From JAKFEW01 sp036675505 (GTDB lineage: Bacteria > Cyanobacteriota > Sericytochromatia > S15B-MN24 > JAQBPE01), in assembly GCA_036675505.1 (NCBI GenBank), contig JAKFEW010000060.1, positions 18,488-82,487 of the forward strand: 64,000 nucleotides of DNA, given 5' to 3'. The translations under genes were made by a program, and so were the position numbers. Positions 43,779-52,174 of the stretch are shown piece after piece. How positions within the stretch are numbered: position 1 is the stretch's first letter; every line of letters starts with the position of its first letter. The notes beneath the pieces were generated by a model. The model was not told the origin of the DNA. It did no database searches and was given only the letters and a program-made list of their open reading frames with translations.

Positions 43779-44690
43779 ATGAAGGACTACTATCAGATCC
43801 TCGGCGTCGACAAGAAGGCGACGGACGACCAGCTCAAAAAGGCCTACCGCAAGCTCGCCCGCGAGCACCATCCTGACGCCAACCCGAACAACCCCAAGGC
43901 CGAGGCGCGCTTCAAGGAGCTCAGCGAGGCCTACGAGGTCCTCAGCGACCCGGCCAAGCGCCGCGAATACGACATGTTCGGCGCCTTCGGCGGCATGGGT
44001 GGTCAGGGCTGGGGGGGCCAGCGTCAGGCGGGCCATGGCGGCCCCGGCGGCTTCGGTGGCGCCACCGGCGGCGCGCCCTTCGGCGGCCTCGACGACATCC
44101 TCCAGGCGGTCTTCCGTGGCGCAGGCGCCGGCGCCGGGCAGGCCCCGCCGCGGCCACAGAAGGGCCGTGACGTCGAGGTCGAGGCGTCCATCTCGCTCGA
44201 GGAGGCCGTGGCCGGCACCTCGGTGACGCTCAGCATCACGCCGCCGGACCGCGTCACGAAGCGGATCAAGGTCACGATTCCGGCCGGCGTGGACACCGGC
44301 TCCCGGGTGCGCGTGGCCCGCGAGGGCGACCCCGGGATCAGCGGCGGCGCGCCGGGCGACCTCTTCGTGAAGGTCGCCGTGCGGCCCCACCCGCGCTTCA
44401 CACGCGATGGCGACGACCTCACGTTCGATTTCCCGCTCTCGGTCTTCGACGCCGTCCTCGGCGCCGAAGTCACGGTGCCGACGCTCGAGGGCGAGGTGAA
44501 GCTCAAGATCCCGCCGGCGACGCAGGGCGGCACCACGTTCCGGCTGAAGAACAAAGGCGTGCCGCACCTGCGCGGCGGCGGCCGCGGCGCGCTCATGGTC
44601 AGGCTCCTGCTGCAAATCCCCGAGGAGCTCGGCGACGAGGAGCTGGCGCTGTGGCGTCGGCTCGCGCGCCGGGATGTGGTGGCGACCTGA
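43779..44690 (+). CDS. DnaJ-type co-chaperone without zinc finger (CbpA/type II)
   Basis: A 303-residue J-protein. J domain (1-70) with HPD at 31-33, a Gly/Phe-rich linker (about 70-130), then two C-terminal substrate-binding subdomains (GRDVEVEASISLEEA, IPAGVDTGSRVRV). The four CxxCxGxG zinc repeats of classical DnaJ are absent. Stimulates DnaK. ATG 43779 is set by the family N-terminus; AGGCGAGG lies 12 bases upstream. Starts soon after the SRP RNA terminator. Confidence 0.93.
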   Translation: MKDYYQILGVDKKATDDQLKKAYRKLAREHHPDANPNNPKAEARFKELSEAYEVLSDPAKRREYDMFGAFGGMGGQGWGGQRQAGHGGPGGFGGATGGAPFGGLDDILQAVFRGAGAGAGQAPPRPQKGRDVEVEASISLEEAVAGTSVTLSITPPDRVTKRIKVTIPAGVDTGSRVRVAREGDPGISGGAPGDLFVKVAVRPHPRFTRDGDDLTFDFPLSVFDAVLGAEVTVPTLEGEVKLKIPPATQGGTTFRLKNKGVPHLRGGGRGALMVRLLLQIPEELGDEELALWRRLARRDVVAT

Positions 44691-44720
44691 GCCGCGGGCC
44701 CGGCTGCGACCGGAGCGGGC

Positions 44721-44737
44721 TCACACCCTCGGTGTGA
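44721..44737. promoter_or_regulatory. Perfect 7-3-7 inverted repeat, candidate operator upstream of the Crp/Fnr gene
   Basis: TCACACC-CTC-GGTGTGA is an exact inverted repeat. It is centred about 53 bases before the likely start of transcription of the Crp/Fnr gene, a typical place for an activator or autoregulatory site. The half-site order is the reverse of the E. coli CRP site, so the binding protein is not known. Confidence 0.45.
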
Positions 44738-44766
44738 TCTCGGTCAACCAGGCCTTGGGGCGCCCG

Positions 44767-44775
44767 TGGTACAAT
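44767..44775 (+). promoter_or_regulatory. Extended -10 promoter of the Crp/Fnr gene
   Basis: TG-G-TACAAT matches the extended -10 consensus. Transcription would begin near 44782 and give a leader of about 56 bases before ATG 44838 that includes a terminator-like hairpin. Confidence 0.5.
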
Positions 44776-44799
44776 GAGGTGTGCCCGCAGTCAGCCAAT

Positions 44800-44819
44800 C
44801 CGCGCGGGGCGCGGTTTTT
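44800..44819 (+). terminator. Terminator-like hairpin in the leader of the Crp/Fnr gene
   Basis: CCGCGC-GGG-GCGCGG (44800-44814) is a perfect 6-base-pair stem followed directly by TTTTT. It lies between the extended -10 box and the start codon, so it could act as an attenuator. Alternatively it terminates read-through from dnaJ. Confidence 0.5.
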
Positions 44820-44837
44820 AAGGGAGTCATCGGGGAA

Positions 44838-45533
44838 ATGTCGATGAGAGCGCTGGACATCAAGACTTCGCTGCAAAACGTGCCGCTGTTCAACGACCTG
44901 GACGGCACCGAGCTCGAGCAGCTGGCGGGCCTGTGCCGCACGCGTGCCGTGTCGCGCGGTAACGTCATCTTCTACGAGGACGACCCGGGCACGAGCTGCT
45001 ACATCATCGTCAAGGGCAAGGTGAAGATCGTGGTCAACGCCGACGACGGCCGCGAGCACATCCTCGGCGTCCTGCAGGACGGCGATTTCTTCGGCGAGAT
45101 GTCGCTGATCGACGGCCAGCCGCGCTCGGCGTCGGCGATCGCCGTCGAGGACGTCCAGATGGTGACGATCCAGCGCGACGAGTTCCTCAAGCTGCTGCGC
45201 TCGAACCCGGAGCTCACGCTGAAGCTCCTCGTGACCCTGTCCCACCGCCTGCGCACGGCGGATCGCAACATGGAGAGCCTGGCTTTCCTCTCAGCGCCCG
45301 GCCGCGTGGCGCGGCTGCTGATCGAGCTCGGCAAGGACCACGGCGAGAAGACCCCCGAAGGCGTCACGTTCACCCACAACATGACCCGCCAGGAGCTCGC
45401 CAGCCTCGCCGGCACCAGCCGCGAGACCCTGACCCGCGTGCTGATGGACTACCAGGACCGCGGCATCATCCACCTGGACAAGAACCGCCTGACGCTCAAG
45501 AACGAAGCCAAGCTCCGCGAGATGATGGTCTAG
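44838..45533 (+). CDS. Crp/Fnr-family transcription regulator
   Basis: A 231-residue regulator. Cyclic-nucleotide-binding beta-barrel at about 20-130 (GNVIFYEDDPGTSCYIIVKG, FFGEMSLIDGQPRSASAIA), with GEMSLIDGQPRSA resembling the nucleotide phosphate-binding cassette of Crp; the cysteines of oxygen-sensing Fnr are not seen. A dimer helix and a winged helix-turn-helix follow (TRQELASLAGTSRETLTRVL). ATG 44844 is also possible, with GGGGA 7 bases upstream. The leader has an extended -10 and an attenuator-like hairpin. Confidence 0.92.
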   Translation: MSMRALDIKTSLQNVPLFNDLDGTELEQLAGLCRTRAVSRGNVIFYEDDPGTSCYIIVKGKVKIVVNADDGREHILGVLQDGDFFGEMSLIDGQPRSASAIAVEDVQMVTIQRDEFLKLLRSNPELTLKLLVTLSHRLRTADRNMESLAFLSAPGRVARLLIELGKDHGEKTPEGVTFTHNMTRQELASLAGTSRETLTRVLMDYQDRGIIHLDKNRLTLKNEAKLREMMV

Positions 45534-45624
45534 GTTCCTCCCGCCCTGGGGGGATCGGCGTCACTTCTTTGAGACCCGCCTGGGCCTAAAATGGCTTCGT
45601 CGGTCCGACAGAGGTAGGTCTCCC

Positions 45625-46368
45625 ATGAAGCGTCTCCTGATCGCATCCGTGCTCGCGCTCGTCGCGGGCTGCTCGGTGCCCGGCATGGGCGGGGCGGGCG
45701 GCGGCGCGTTGGCGCTCGACCTGCTGGCCGTGACCGCGGTAGACGCGGTGACCGGCAAGGTGAACGCCAAGGTGCACCTGCACTGGACCACGCCGCCGAA
45801 CGCCCGGCTGTTCGAGGTCGTCCGCAAGTTCGGCGATCAGAAGGCCGCCGTCGTCTACAGCAGCCAGAACCCGAACTGGACCGACGACACGCTCGAGGCC
45901 GGCCAGAACGCCACCTACAGCGTGCGGGCGCTCAGCGCCGAGAGCAAGACGCTCACCGTGACGGACGAGAAGGCCGTCACGGTGCTCAAGAACGAGGTCG
46001 CCAAGCCCACCGGTCTCAAGCCCGCCGACAGCGCGCGGCTGGGCGTGGGTGAGACGCCCATGTTGAGCTGGGAGCCCGTTTCGAACGCCACCTGGTACTT
46101 CGTGCGGGTCGTGCGCGGCGACAACGACCAACAGGTCTACGCGGCCCTGACCCGCAACACCTCCGTGAAGCTCGGCGAAGCGAGCCCGCTCAAGTTCGAG
46201 AAGTTCGGCGACCTCTACCCCACCGGCGGCGAGGCCGGCCTGGCGCGTGGGGTGCTGCACGAGTGGAGCGTATCCGCGATCCGGGCGGCCAGCGGCGACG
46301 ACCCCAACCGGGTGACGGCGATCGACGTGACGCCCTCGGTGATGCAGGGCTTCATTCCGGGCGGCTAG
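45625..46368 (+). CDS. Lipoprotein with fibronectin-III-like domains
   Basis: A 247-residue lipoprotein. Lipobox VAGC puts the acylated Cys at residue 16. The remainder is beta-rich with two repeats resembling fibronectin type III (VHLHWTTPPNARLFEVVRKFG; MLSWEPVSNATWYFVRVVRG), each with a Trp early and an aromatic in the central strand. AGAGGTAGG precedes ATG 45625. No enzyme motif. It probably sits in the outer or inner membrane facing the periplasm; ligand unknown. Confidence 0.82.
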   Translation: MKRLLIASVLALVAGCSVPGMGGAGGGALALDLLAVTAVDAVTGKVNAKVHLHWTTPPNARLFEVVRKFGDQKAAVVYSSQNPNWTDDTLEAGQNATYSVRALSAESKTLTVTDEKAVTVLKNEVAKPTGLKPADSARLGVGETPMLSWEPVSNATWYFVRVVRGDNDQQVYAALTRNTSVKLGEASPLKFEKFGDLYPTGGEAGLARGVLHEWSVSAIRAASGDDPNRVTAIDVTPSVMQGFIPGG

Positions 46369-46388
46369 GCGCTCGACGGGCTGGCCGC

Positions 46389-46568
46389 TCAGCGCGTGGC
46401 CGGCGACGCGACAGCGCTCGGCGTGGGCACCGCGGGAGCGGGCTCGCGGGGCGGCCGGTTCGCGAGGGCGTAGAGCACGGCGAGCACCAGCGCGAGCTCG
46501 GAGGTCCAGAGCAGGTAGCGGAGCACGCGGGCGCTCTGGTTCTTGGTGGCGGGGGGTGGGGTGGCCAT
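46389..46568 (-). CDS. Small single-helix membrane protein (59 residues)
   Basis: A short frame from ATG 46566-46568 to TGA 46389-46391. It has a polar, Thr/Pro-rich N-terminus, one hydrophobic helix (about 17-36, LRYLLWTSELALVLAVLYAL) and a Pro/Ala-rich tail. Ribosome binding site evidence is weak (GAGG very close to ATG). It fills the otherwise empty gap between a convergent lipoprotein and the next lipoprotein gene. Could be a chance frame. Confidence 0.45.
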   Translation of the reverse strand: MATPPPATKNQSARVLRYLLWTSELALVLAVLYALANRPPREPAPAVPTPSAVASPATR

Positions 46569-46651
46569 GCCTCATTCTAGCCCGCGGACGCGCCGCGCGC
46601 TCAAGATTTGGGCACAGAAGCCGACAATCCCAGGGTACCCACGGGAGCGTC

Positions 46652-48172
46652 ATGGCACCCACCTCACGCACAGCCTCCTGGCAAGCCCGGGCCGCGGCGA
46701 TCGCCGCCGTGGCCGTTCTCGGCGCGTGCGTCGCCCCTGGAGCCCCCGCGGGCCGCTGGTCGCTCTTCGCGATCCCGCCGGTGCTGGATGAGCTTGGGAA
46801 GCCCCGGGTAGCGGCCTCCGGCCCGCAGGGCGGCGAGTCACCCGCCACGGGCCAGCTGCCGGGCCCGGCGGTCCCGGATGGCTCGTCGTCGACCGGGGGC
46901 GCGTGGATGACCCCGCCCCCCGCGCCGTCCGGTGGTGCCGGTGGCGGCCGTCCGCGCGCGCCCACGCCCACCGAGACGCCGACCGATGCGCCCTGGCCCG
47001 GTGCGCCGCCCGAGCCGACCCAGCCGCCTGGCTGTGCGCCCTGTGACGACGGCCCGCGTTCGGGCCTCGTGCTCGCCGCCGAGGCGCCGTTCACGCCGCT
47101 GGCCGGCGTGACGGTGACGGCCGGCGCCACGACCGCCACCAGCGCGATCGACGGCACGTTCGCGCTGCCGCCGCCCTCGGCCTCGGCCGAGGTGGTCTCG
47201 CTGGGCGTGGCGGGGCGCGCCACCGCGGCCGTGGCCGGCTGGCGCACGGGCGCGCTCACGCTGCACCTCGCGGAAGGCGTGGCGGAGCCCACGGCGGGGA
47301 CCCCCAACGGACCTGCCGCCGGCGCCCTGGCCTGGCTCGGCGTGAGCGGCCGCGTGACCGACCCTGCCGGGGCACCGGTCGCGGGCGTCCTGATCTCCGC
47401 GGGCGCGCCGGCCGGCGCTTGGGCCCCGGTCGTCACCTCGGCCGCGGACGGCACCTTCGCGCTGCGCATCTACGGCGCCGGTGCCGGCGGTGCCGCGGAC
47501 GCCACCGTGTGGGCCGCCGTGCCGGACGGGGCCGGCGAGGTCTCCCGGCTGGGCGCCCAGGCCGGCGTGACGCTCACCGCCGATCAGGACCTGGGCGACG
47601 TCGTGGTGGCGCCTCCCAGCGGCGCGGTAATGCTCGCGGCACCGCTCAGCGCGCCGTTCGCGGCGACACCCACCTGGGAGGTCGTCGCGATCGGGCCGGG
47701 CGGCGTCTCGTTCACGCTGGGGCGCCTGCGGGCGGACGAGACGCGGGCGCCCGCCTTCGCCGCGACCGGCGTGACGCTCGAGGCGCGCGCGACCGCCTCC
47801 GGCCACGACGGCGCCACGGCCAGCCATTGGCGGCGCGCGGTGGCTGCCGGCGACGTGGTCGCGCCGTCGTTCGCGCGGCCGCCGGTGCCGCAGGCCGCGC
47901 TGGCGCTCGTTGCAGGGGCCGAGTGGCTCTGGCGGCCGATCGAGGGCATGGGCGGCTATCGCGTCGAGGTGCGCGGCGAGGACGCGCTGCAGCGCTGGGA
48001 GGCCTTCACGGCGCTGCCCCGGCTGACGTTGCCGGCCGGGGTGCCGGGCGCGGCGGCGACGGTGCGGATCGTGGCGACGAGCGAAGGCGGCCTGTTCGAT
48101 CTGGCGTCGCTGCGCGCGCTGCGGCTGTTCAGCGCGCCCGAACGGTACTCGGTCTGGGAGGGCTCGCTGTGA
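46652..48172 (+). CDS. Lipoprotein with carboxypeptidase-regulatory-like repeats
   Basis: A 506-residue lipoprotein. Lipobox LGAC gives the acylated Cys at residue 26, followed by a Pro/Gly/Thr-rich linker (about 50-130). Two beta-sandwich repeats of the carboxypeptidase-regulatory type follow (AGVTVTAGATTATSAIDGTF; VSGRVTDPAGAPVAGVLISA). A further beta-rich C-terminal part has a WRPIEGMGGYRVEVRG stretch resembling a fibronectin-III strand pair. GGGAG lies before ATG 46652. The next gene overlaps its stop by 4 bases (GTGA), so they are co-translated surface proteins. Confidence 0.82.
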   Translation: MAPTSRTASWQARAAAIAAVAVLGACVAPGAPAGRWSLFAIPPVLDELGKPRVAASGPQGGESPATGQLPGPAVPDGSSSTGGAWMTPPPAPSGGAGGGRPRAPTPTETPTDAPWPGAPPEPTQPPGCAPCDDGPRSGLVLAAEAPFTPLAGVTVTAGATTATSAIDGTFALPPPSASAEVVSLGVAGRATAAVAGWRTGALTLHLAEGVAEPTAGTPNGPAAGALAWLGVSGRVTDPAGAPVAGVLISAGAPAGAWAPVVTSAADGTFALRIYGAGAGGAADATVWAAVPDGAGEVSRLGAQAGVTLTADQDLGDVVVAPPSGAVMLAAPLSAPFAATPTWEVVAIGPGGVSFTLGRLRADETRAPAFAATGVTLEARATASGHDGATASHWRRAVAAGDVVAPSFARPPVPQAALALVAGAEWLWRPIEGMGGYRVEVRGEDALQRWEAFTALPRLTLPAGVPGAAATVRIVATSEGGLFDLASLRALRLFSAPERYSVWEGSL

Positions 48173-51100
48173 CGGCCCGCATCGCCCTCGTCATCGCCTT
48201 CCTCCTCGCCGGCTGTGCGGCGCCGCCGACGCCGCTGACCGCCTTCACCCTCACAGCCCCCACCTCGATCCCCGCCCGCCTCACCGGCACCGGTGCGCGC
48301 GACTGGAGCTACGGCCGCTACGGCGGTCCGGCCTTCGACGCGGCGCGTCGGGCGGCTCGGCCGGCGGGCGCCGAGCGGCGCCTGCTGGCGTTCGGCGCCA
48401 CCACCGGCTGGACCACCGCAGGCACGCCCGGGCTCGCGCTCACGGCCTTCGGCGTCACCGGCGTTTCGGTCAACGCGCCGGCCTGGGCCTATCGCAGCCC
48501 CACCACGAAGCTGGTCGGCCGGGTCTGGTTCCTCACCTCCACCGGCTGGCTGCTCGGCCTGGACCGCACCGACCCGCTCAACGTGGCCGACGCGAACAAG
48601 CGCGCGATCACGATCGACCTGCGGCGCCCGGTCTCGCGGGGTGCCGTCGCGCTGTCCGACGACGGGCGGCGCGCCTACGTCGTCACCGACGACGGCACGC
48701 TCTGCGCGGCCGACCTCGAAGCCGGGACGTTCACCACGGCCTCGCTCGGCGGGCCGGCCGTCGGCGCGAGCGTCTGCGTGGATCCGCTGCTCAGCGACGC
48801 GAACTCGCTGACGGGCCCGGACTACCTCTTCACCCTCCGCAACGACGGCACGGCTTTCCGGTTCCGTTGGCAGGCGGGCAGCCTCACGCAGGATGGCGGC
48901 TCGACCCGCGGCGTGGCTGCCGACCGCGCGCTCGACGGCTCGACCACCGACCTGGTCGCCTGCGCGCCGGTGGCCTGGAACGGCGTGCTCTACTACGGCG
49001 ATCGCAGCGGGCGGATGAACGTGCTCGACTGGCGCACGGCCGCCCCCTCGCTCAGCGCGACCTTCGTGCCAGGCGCCGGGCCGATCGAGGCCGCCGCCGG
49101 GCTGCGCTTCGATGGGCTGGACGTGCGCGACGTCTTCGTCTCGGCAGGCGCGCGGGTGGCCTGGCAGCGGCTGCCGCTTTACGCCGGCGAGCAGGGCTGG
49201 ACGGTGCTATCGCGGGCCCTCGTGATCGACGGCGCGCCAGGCGCGGCCAGCGAGGGCGCGCTCGATGCCTATCCGCTGCGCGGCACCCGCGTGGTCGCGC
49301 GGCCGGCGGACGAGGCGGCGACGGCGATCGAGGCAGCCGCGGATCCGGGGCTCGCGCTACCTGGGTTGGCGGGCGATCGCCCCGTCCGCACGGCCTCCGT
49401 CGGCGCGGCGCACGTCGTGGACGCCACGACGCCGGTCATCGAGTCCGTCTACGGCCAGCCGAACCAGCCCGCGGCGCCGACCGCAGGCGCCGACGTGCGC
49501 AGCCTGCTCGGGGATCCGGCGGCCGGGCTCGCGGGGCCGCTCGGCCTGGCCGTCGGGCCCGAGGGCGAGGTCTACGTCGGCGGCAAGTACCGCGATGCCA
49601 CGTTGCTCGACGATCGGGCGCACGAAGGCGATGCCGTCTGGGTGATCCCCGCGCGGCCGATGGCGAACCGCTGGGGCTGGCCGACGCTCGACCCGGGGCG
49701 CCTCTACCCGATCGCGGGGCCGGGCGCCCAGGGCGGCGCGGGCACCAGCCAGCAGCCCGAGCTGCGCGAGCCGCATGGCGTGTGGCACGACGACGCCGGC
49801 ACCGCCACCGCCGCGGACGATGCCCTGTGGTTCGCGGAGTGGCGCGGCAACGCCGTCCGGCGGGTCGGGCCCGACGGCGCGACGGCGATCGTGATGGGCG
49901 CAGGCGGGGGCGCAGCCGGCGCGCACCCGACCAGCGGCACGTGGCCCGCGCGCACCCCGCTCGGCCGGCCGCACGCGGTCTGCGTCGCGCGCGGCGGCGC
50001 CGACCCGGGCGCCGTCTTCGTGGCCGAGGCCGATCACCCGCACCTGCTGCGCTACGACGCCGCGACGGACCGCGCCGCGGTGGCGGTGGCGCTGCCGGCG
50101 CCGGCCACCGCGCTGTGGCACGACCGGGCGACCGATAGCGTTTACGTCGCCTCGCGCACCGGCCACCGCGTGTGGCGCTACGATCTCCAGGCCCGCACGC
50201 TGACCGGGGTGGCCGGCACCGGCGTCGCGGGCCACGACCCTGACGGGGCGGCGGCGATCGCCGCGCGGCTCGACGGGCCCGACGCGATCGCCGTCCACCC
50301 CACCACCGGCGAGGTCTACGTCGGCGAGGCGCTCGGCGACGGCGCGACGGGCCGTGCGGGCTGCCGCGTGAAGGTCGTGCAGGCCGACGGCACGCTCTGG
50401 ACGGTCGCCGGCGACGGTGGCCTCGCGATGGACCCGGACGGCCGCCCGGCCACCGCCAGCGGCCTCGGTCGCGTGGCGGGCCTGGCCTTCGGGCCGGCGG
50501 ACCTCACCGACGGGACGGCCGATCCGGCCGAGGCGCTCTACCTCACGGCCCGCGACGCGCACGCGGTCGCCCGCCTGCGCTTCCCCAGCGCCGGCGCAGC
50601 CACGCCCGCCAACCGGGCGCTCGGTTTCCTGCAATGGCGCCTCGGCGATGCCTTCGCGGGACGCTCGCTGCTCGAGGCGACCGTGCGGCTGGTGGCCGCC
50701 GGCGCGCCCGCGGGCGATCCGGCGCGGCCGGAGCTCGCGGTCGCGGGTGCTGCCTACAGCGACGGGACGCCCGGGCCCTGGACCGCGGCCGGGCTGCGGC
50801 CGGGCAACCTGCCGTCGATCGATGCGAGCGCCCGCGCCGCGTTCGATGAGGGCACGGGCCCAGAGACGCCGGTGCGCTGGCAGGCCGGGCGACGCTATGG
50901 CTGGACGCTGCCGGCCGAGCGGCTGCCGACCGACGGCACGATCGCGCTCGCCCTGCTGCCGCCGGACGGCGCGGCAACCCACCATTTCCCGCACGGCAGC
51001 GGCTTCACGGCCGCGAGCGGGCATGCGCGGGCGATCGACTTCCATGGCACGGCCGACGCCGCGCAGGCGCCGACGCTCGATGCCTTCGTGAGCGACTACC

Positions 51101-51576
51101 ACCTCGCGGGCGGCCTGGCCTCGCCACCCAGCATCGCCTCGAGCAGCTCGCACGTCTTCGCGATGAACGCCAACGCGCTCTTCCGGCTCGACGCCACCGA
51201 CCCCGCGAGCTTCACCGGCACCGCGCGCTATGCCGCCACGCGCATCGGCCGGCGCGCCGACGGCTCGCTCGACACCACGGCCGCGCCCACGCGCTTCGTG
51301 CTCAACCCCACCGCGCCGCTCGTCACGCTCACCAACAAGGTCTACGCGCTCGAGCTGAAGAACGGCGGCGCCAGCTGGGACTTCGGCGTGGCCCGCTTCG
51401 ACGGCTCGGCCGCGCCGGGTGCGATGCTCACGAACAGCCTGGGGCTCGACGGCAAGGCCGCACCGGACCAGACCTACCGCGCCGGCACGTTCGCCACCTG
51501 GGATGGCTTCGGCAACGATTTCGGCTTCCTCTACTTCGGCCTGGGCGATGGCCGGGTGTATCGCGTGGGGCTTTAA
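48169..51576 (+). CDS. Large NHL/beta-propeller lipoprotein
   Basis: A 1135-residue lipoprotein. Start GTG 48169 is chosen because GGGAGG lies 8 bases upstream and a lipobox follows (FLLAGC, Cys at residue 16); the open frame upstream belongs to another frame's gene. Repeated YVGGKY, LWFAEWRGNAVRRVGPDG, VFVAEADHPHLLRYD and VYVASRTGHRVWRYDLQ units mark an NHL-type beta-propeller, while the first 450 residues form further propeller-like blades. The tail (about 1000-1135) repeats a similar pattern. Probably a secreted or surface scaffold or sugar-binding protein; function inferred only from fold. Confidence 0.85.
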   Translation: MTARIALVIAFLLAGCAAPPTPLTAFTLTAPTSIPARLTGTGARDWSYGRYGGPAFDAARRAARPAGAERRLLAFGATTGWTTAGTPGLALTAFGVTGVSVNAPAWAYRSPTTKLVGRVWFLTSTGWLLGLDRTDPLNVADANKRAITIDLRRPVSRGAVALSDDGRRAYVVTDDGTLCAADLEAGTFTTASLGGPAVGASVCVDPLLSDANSLTGPDYLFTLRNDGTAFRFRWQAGSLTQDGGSTRGVAADRALDGSTTDLVACAPVAWNGVLYYGDRSGRMNVLDWRTAAPSLSATFVPGAGPIEAAAGLRFDGLDVRDVFVSAGARVAWQRLPLYAGEQGWTVLSRALVIDGAPGAASEGALDAYPLRGTRVVARPADEAATAIEAAADPGLALPGLAGDRPVRTASVGAAHVVDATTPVIESVYGQPNQPAAPTAGADVRSLLGDPAAGLAGPLGLAVGPEGEVYVGGKYRDATLLDDRAHEGDAVWVIPARPMANRWGWPTLDPGRLYPIAGPGAQGGAGTSQQPELREPHGVWHDDAGTATAADDALWFAEWRGNAVRRVGPDGATAIVMGAGGGAAGAHPTSGTWPARTPLGRPHAVCVARGGADPGAVFVAEADHPHLLRYDAATDRAAVAVALPAPATALWHDRATDSVYVASRTGHRVWRYDLQARTLTGVAGTGVAGHDPDGAAAIAARLDGPDAIAVHPTTGEVYVGEALGDGATGRAGCRVKVVQADGTLWTVAGDGGLAMDPDGRPATASGLGRVAGLAFGPADLTDGTADPAEALYLTARDAHAVARLRFPSAGAATPANRALGFLQWRLGDAFAGRSLLEATVRLVAAGAPAGDPARPELAVAGAAYSDGTPGPWTAAGLRPGNLPSIDASARAAFDEGTGPETPVRWQAGRRYGWTLPAERLPTDGTIALALLPPDGAATHHFPHGSGFTAASGHARAIDFHGTADAAQAPTLDAFVSDYHLAGGLASPPSIASSSSHVFAMNANALFRLDATDPASFTGTARYAATRIGRRADGSLDTTAAPTRFVLNPTAPLVTLTNKVYALELKNGGASWDFGVARFDGSAAPGAMLTNSLGLDGKAAPDQTYRAGTFATWDGFGNDFGFLYFGLGDGRVYRVGL

Positions 51577-51611
51577 AACACCCGCTCGTCACATTCAGGC
51601 CCCGCACCCGG

Positions 51612-51620
51612 TGGTATAGA
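51612..51620 (+). promoter_or_regulatory. Extended -10 box just upstream of fliJ
   Basis: TG-G-TATAGA matches the extended -10 pattern except at the last base and ends six bases before ATG 51627. Transcription would start at or beside the start codon. Confidence 0.4.
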
Positions 51621-51626
51621 AGTGGT

Positions 51627-52073
51627 ATGAAGCGCTTCGTCTTCCGCTACCAGACCGTGCTCGACGTGCGTGAGCGCGTGCAGAAGCAGGAAGAAGACGT
51701 GCTCAGGCAGCTTCTCTCGCGCCAGCGCGCCGAGGAAGCGGAGCATGATCGGCTGGTCGCCGACGAGGTCTCGCTGCGCACAGCCTGGACCGAACAGGTG
51801 AGCGGCGACCTCGACCTCGACTCGCTCCTCACCATGCATGCGAGCCTCGACGGGATGGCCCGCCAGATCGTGCAGCAGCGCAGCGCCGTCGAGGTGGCCC
51901 GCGCGCGCGCCGACAACCAGCGCGAGATCCTGACCACGGCCATGCAAGAAGCCGAGGTCCTGCGCAAGCTCAAGCAGCGCGATTTCGACGCCTGGCGCAT
52001 CGCGCTCGACAGGGCCGAGAACGCCCAGAATGACGAGATGGCGACGTTGCGATACACGCGCAGGGCTTTCTGA
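51627..52073 (+). CDS. fliJ: Flagellar export protein FliJ
   Basis: A 148-residue, almost entirely coiled-coil protein (FVFRYQTVLDVRERVQKQEED, QRSAVEVARARADNQREILT). FliJ inserts into the FliI hexamer and couples export to the proton gradient. MKRFVFRYQTVLDVRE is the family N-terminus. fliI is 25 kb away, which is unusual since the pair is often adjacent. First gene of the second flagellar block. Confidence 0.9.
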   Translation: MKRFVFRYQTVLDVRERVQKQEEDVLRQLLSRQRAEEAEHDRLVADEVSLRTAWTEQVSGDLDLDSLLTMHASLDGMARQIVQQRSAVEVARARADNQREILTTAMQEAEVLRKLKQRDFDAWRIALDRAENAQNDEMATLRYTRRAF

Positions 52074-52104
52074 GCACTCGCCGGGTCGTTTTGAGCGCGG
52101 GGAT

Positions 52105-52132
52105 TAAACTTCCGCCGCGGGCGCGCCGATAA
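52105..52132 (+). promoter_or_regulatory. Sigma-28 (FliA) promoter of fliK
   Basis: TAAA (52105-52108), 16 bases, then GCCGATAA (52125-52132) matches the FliA consensus at every core position. Transcription would start near 52139, 36 bases before the GTG of fliK. Confidence 0.75.
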
Positions 52133-52174
52133 TTCTCACGGATGCCTCCCATCCAGATTTGGAGGTCGGAACCC

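Noticed and set aside
44721..44737. E. coli-type CRP site in front of the Crp/Fnr gene
   Set aside because: Half-sites are in the opposite order (TCACA...TGTGA) with the wrong spacing; kept only as an operator of unknown binder.
47419..48168. Upstream extension of the beta-propeller gene
   Set aside because: Different frame of the 46652-48172 gene; lipobox and ribosome binding site fix the start at 48169.
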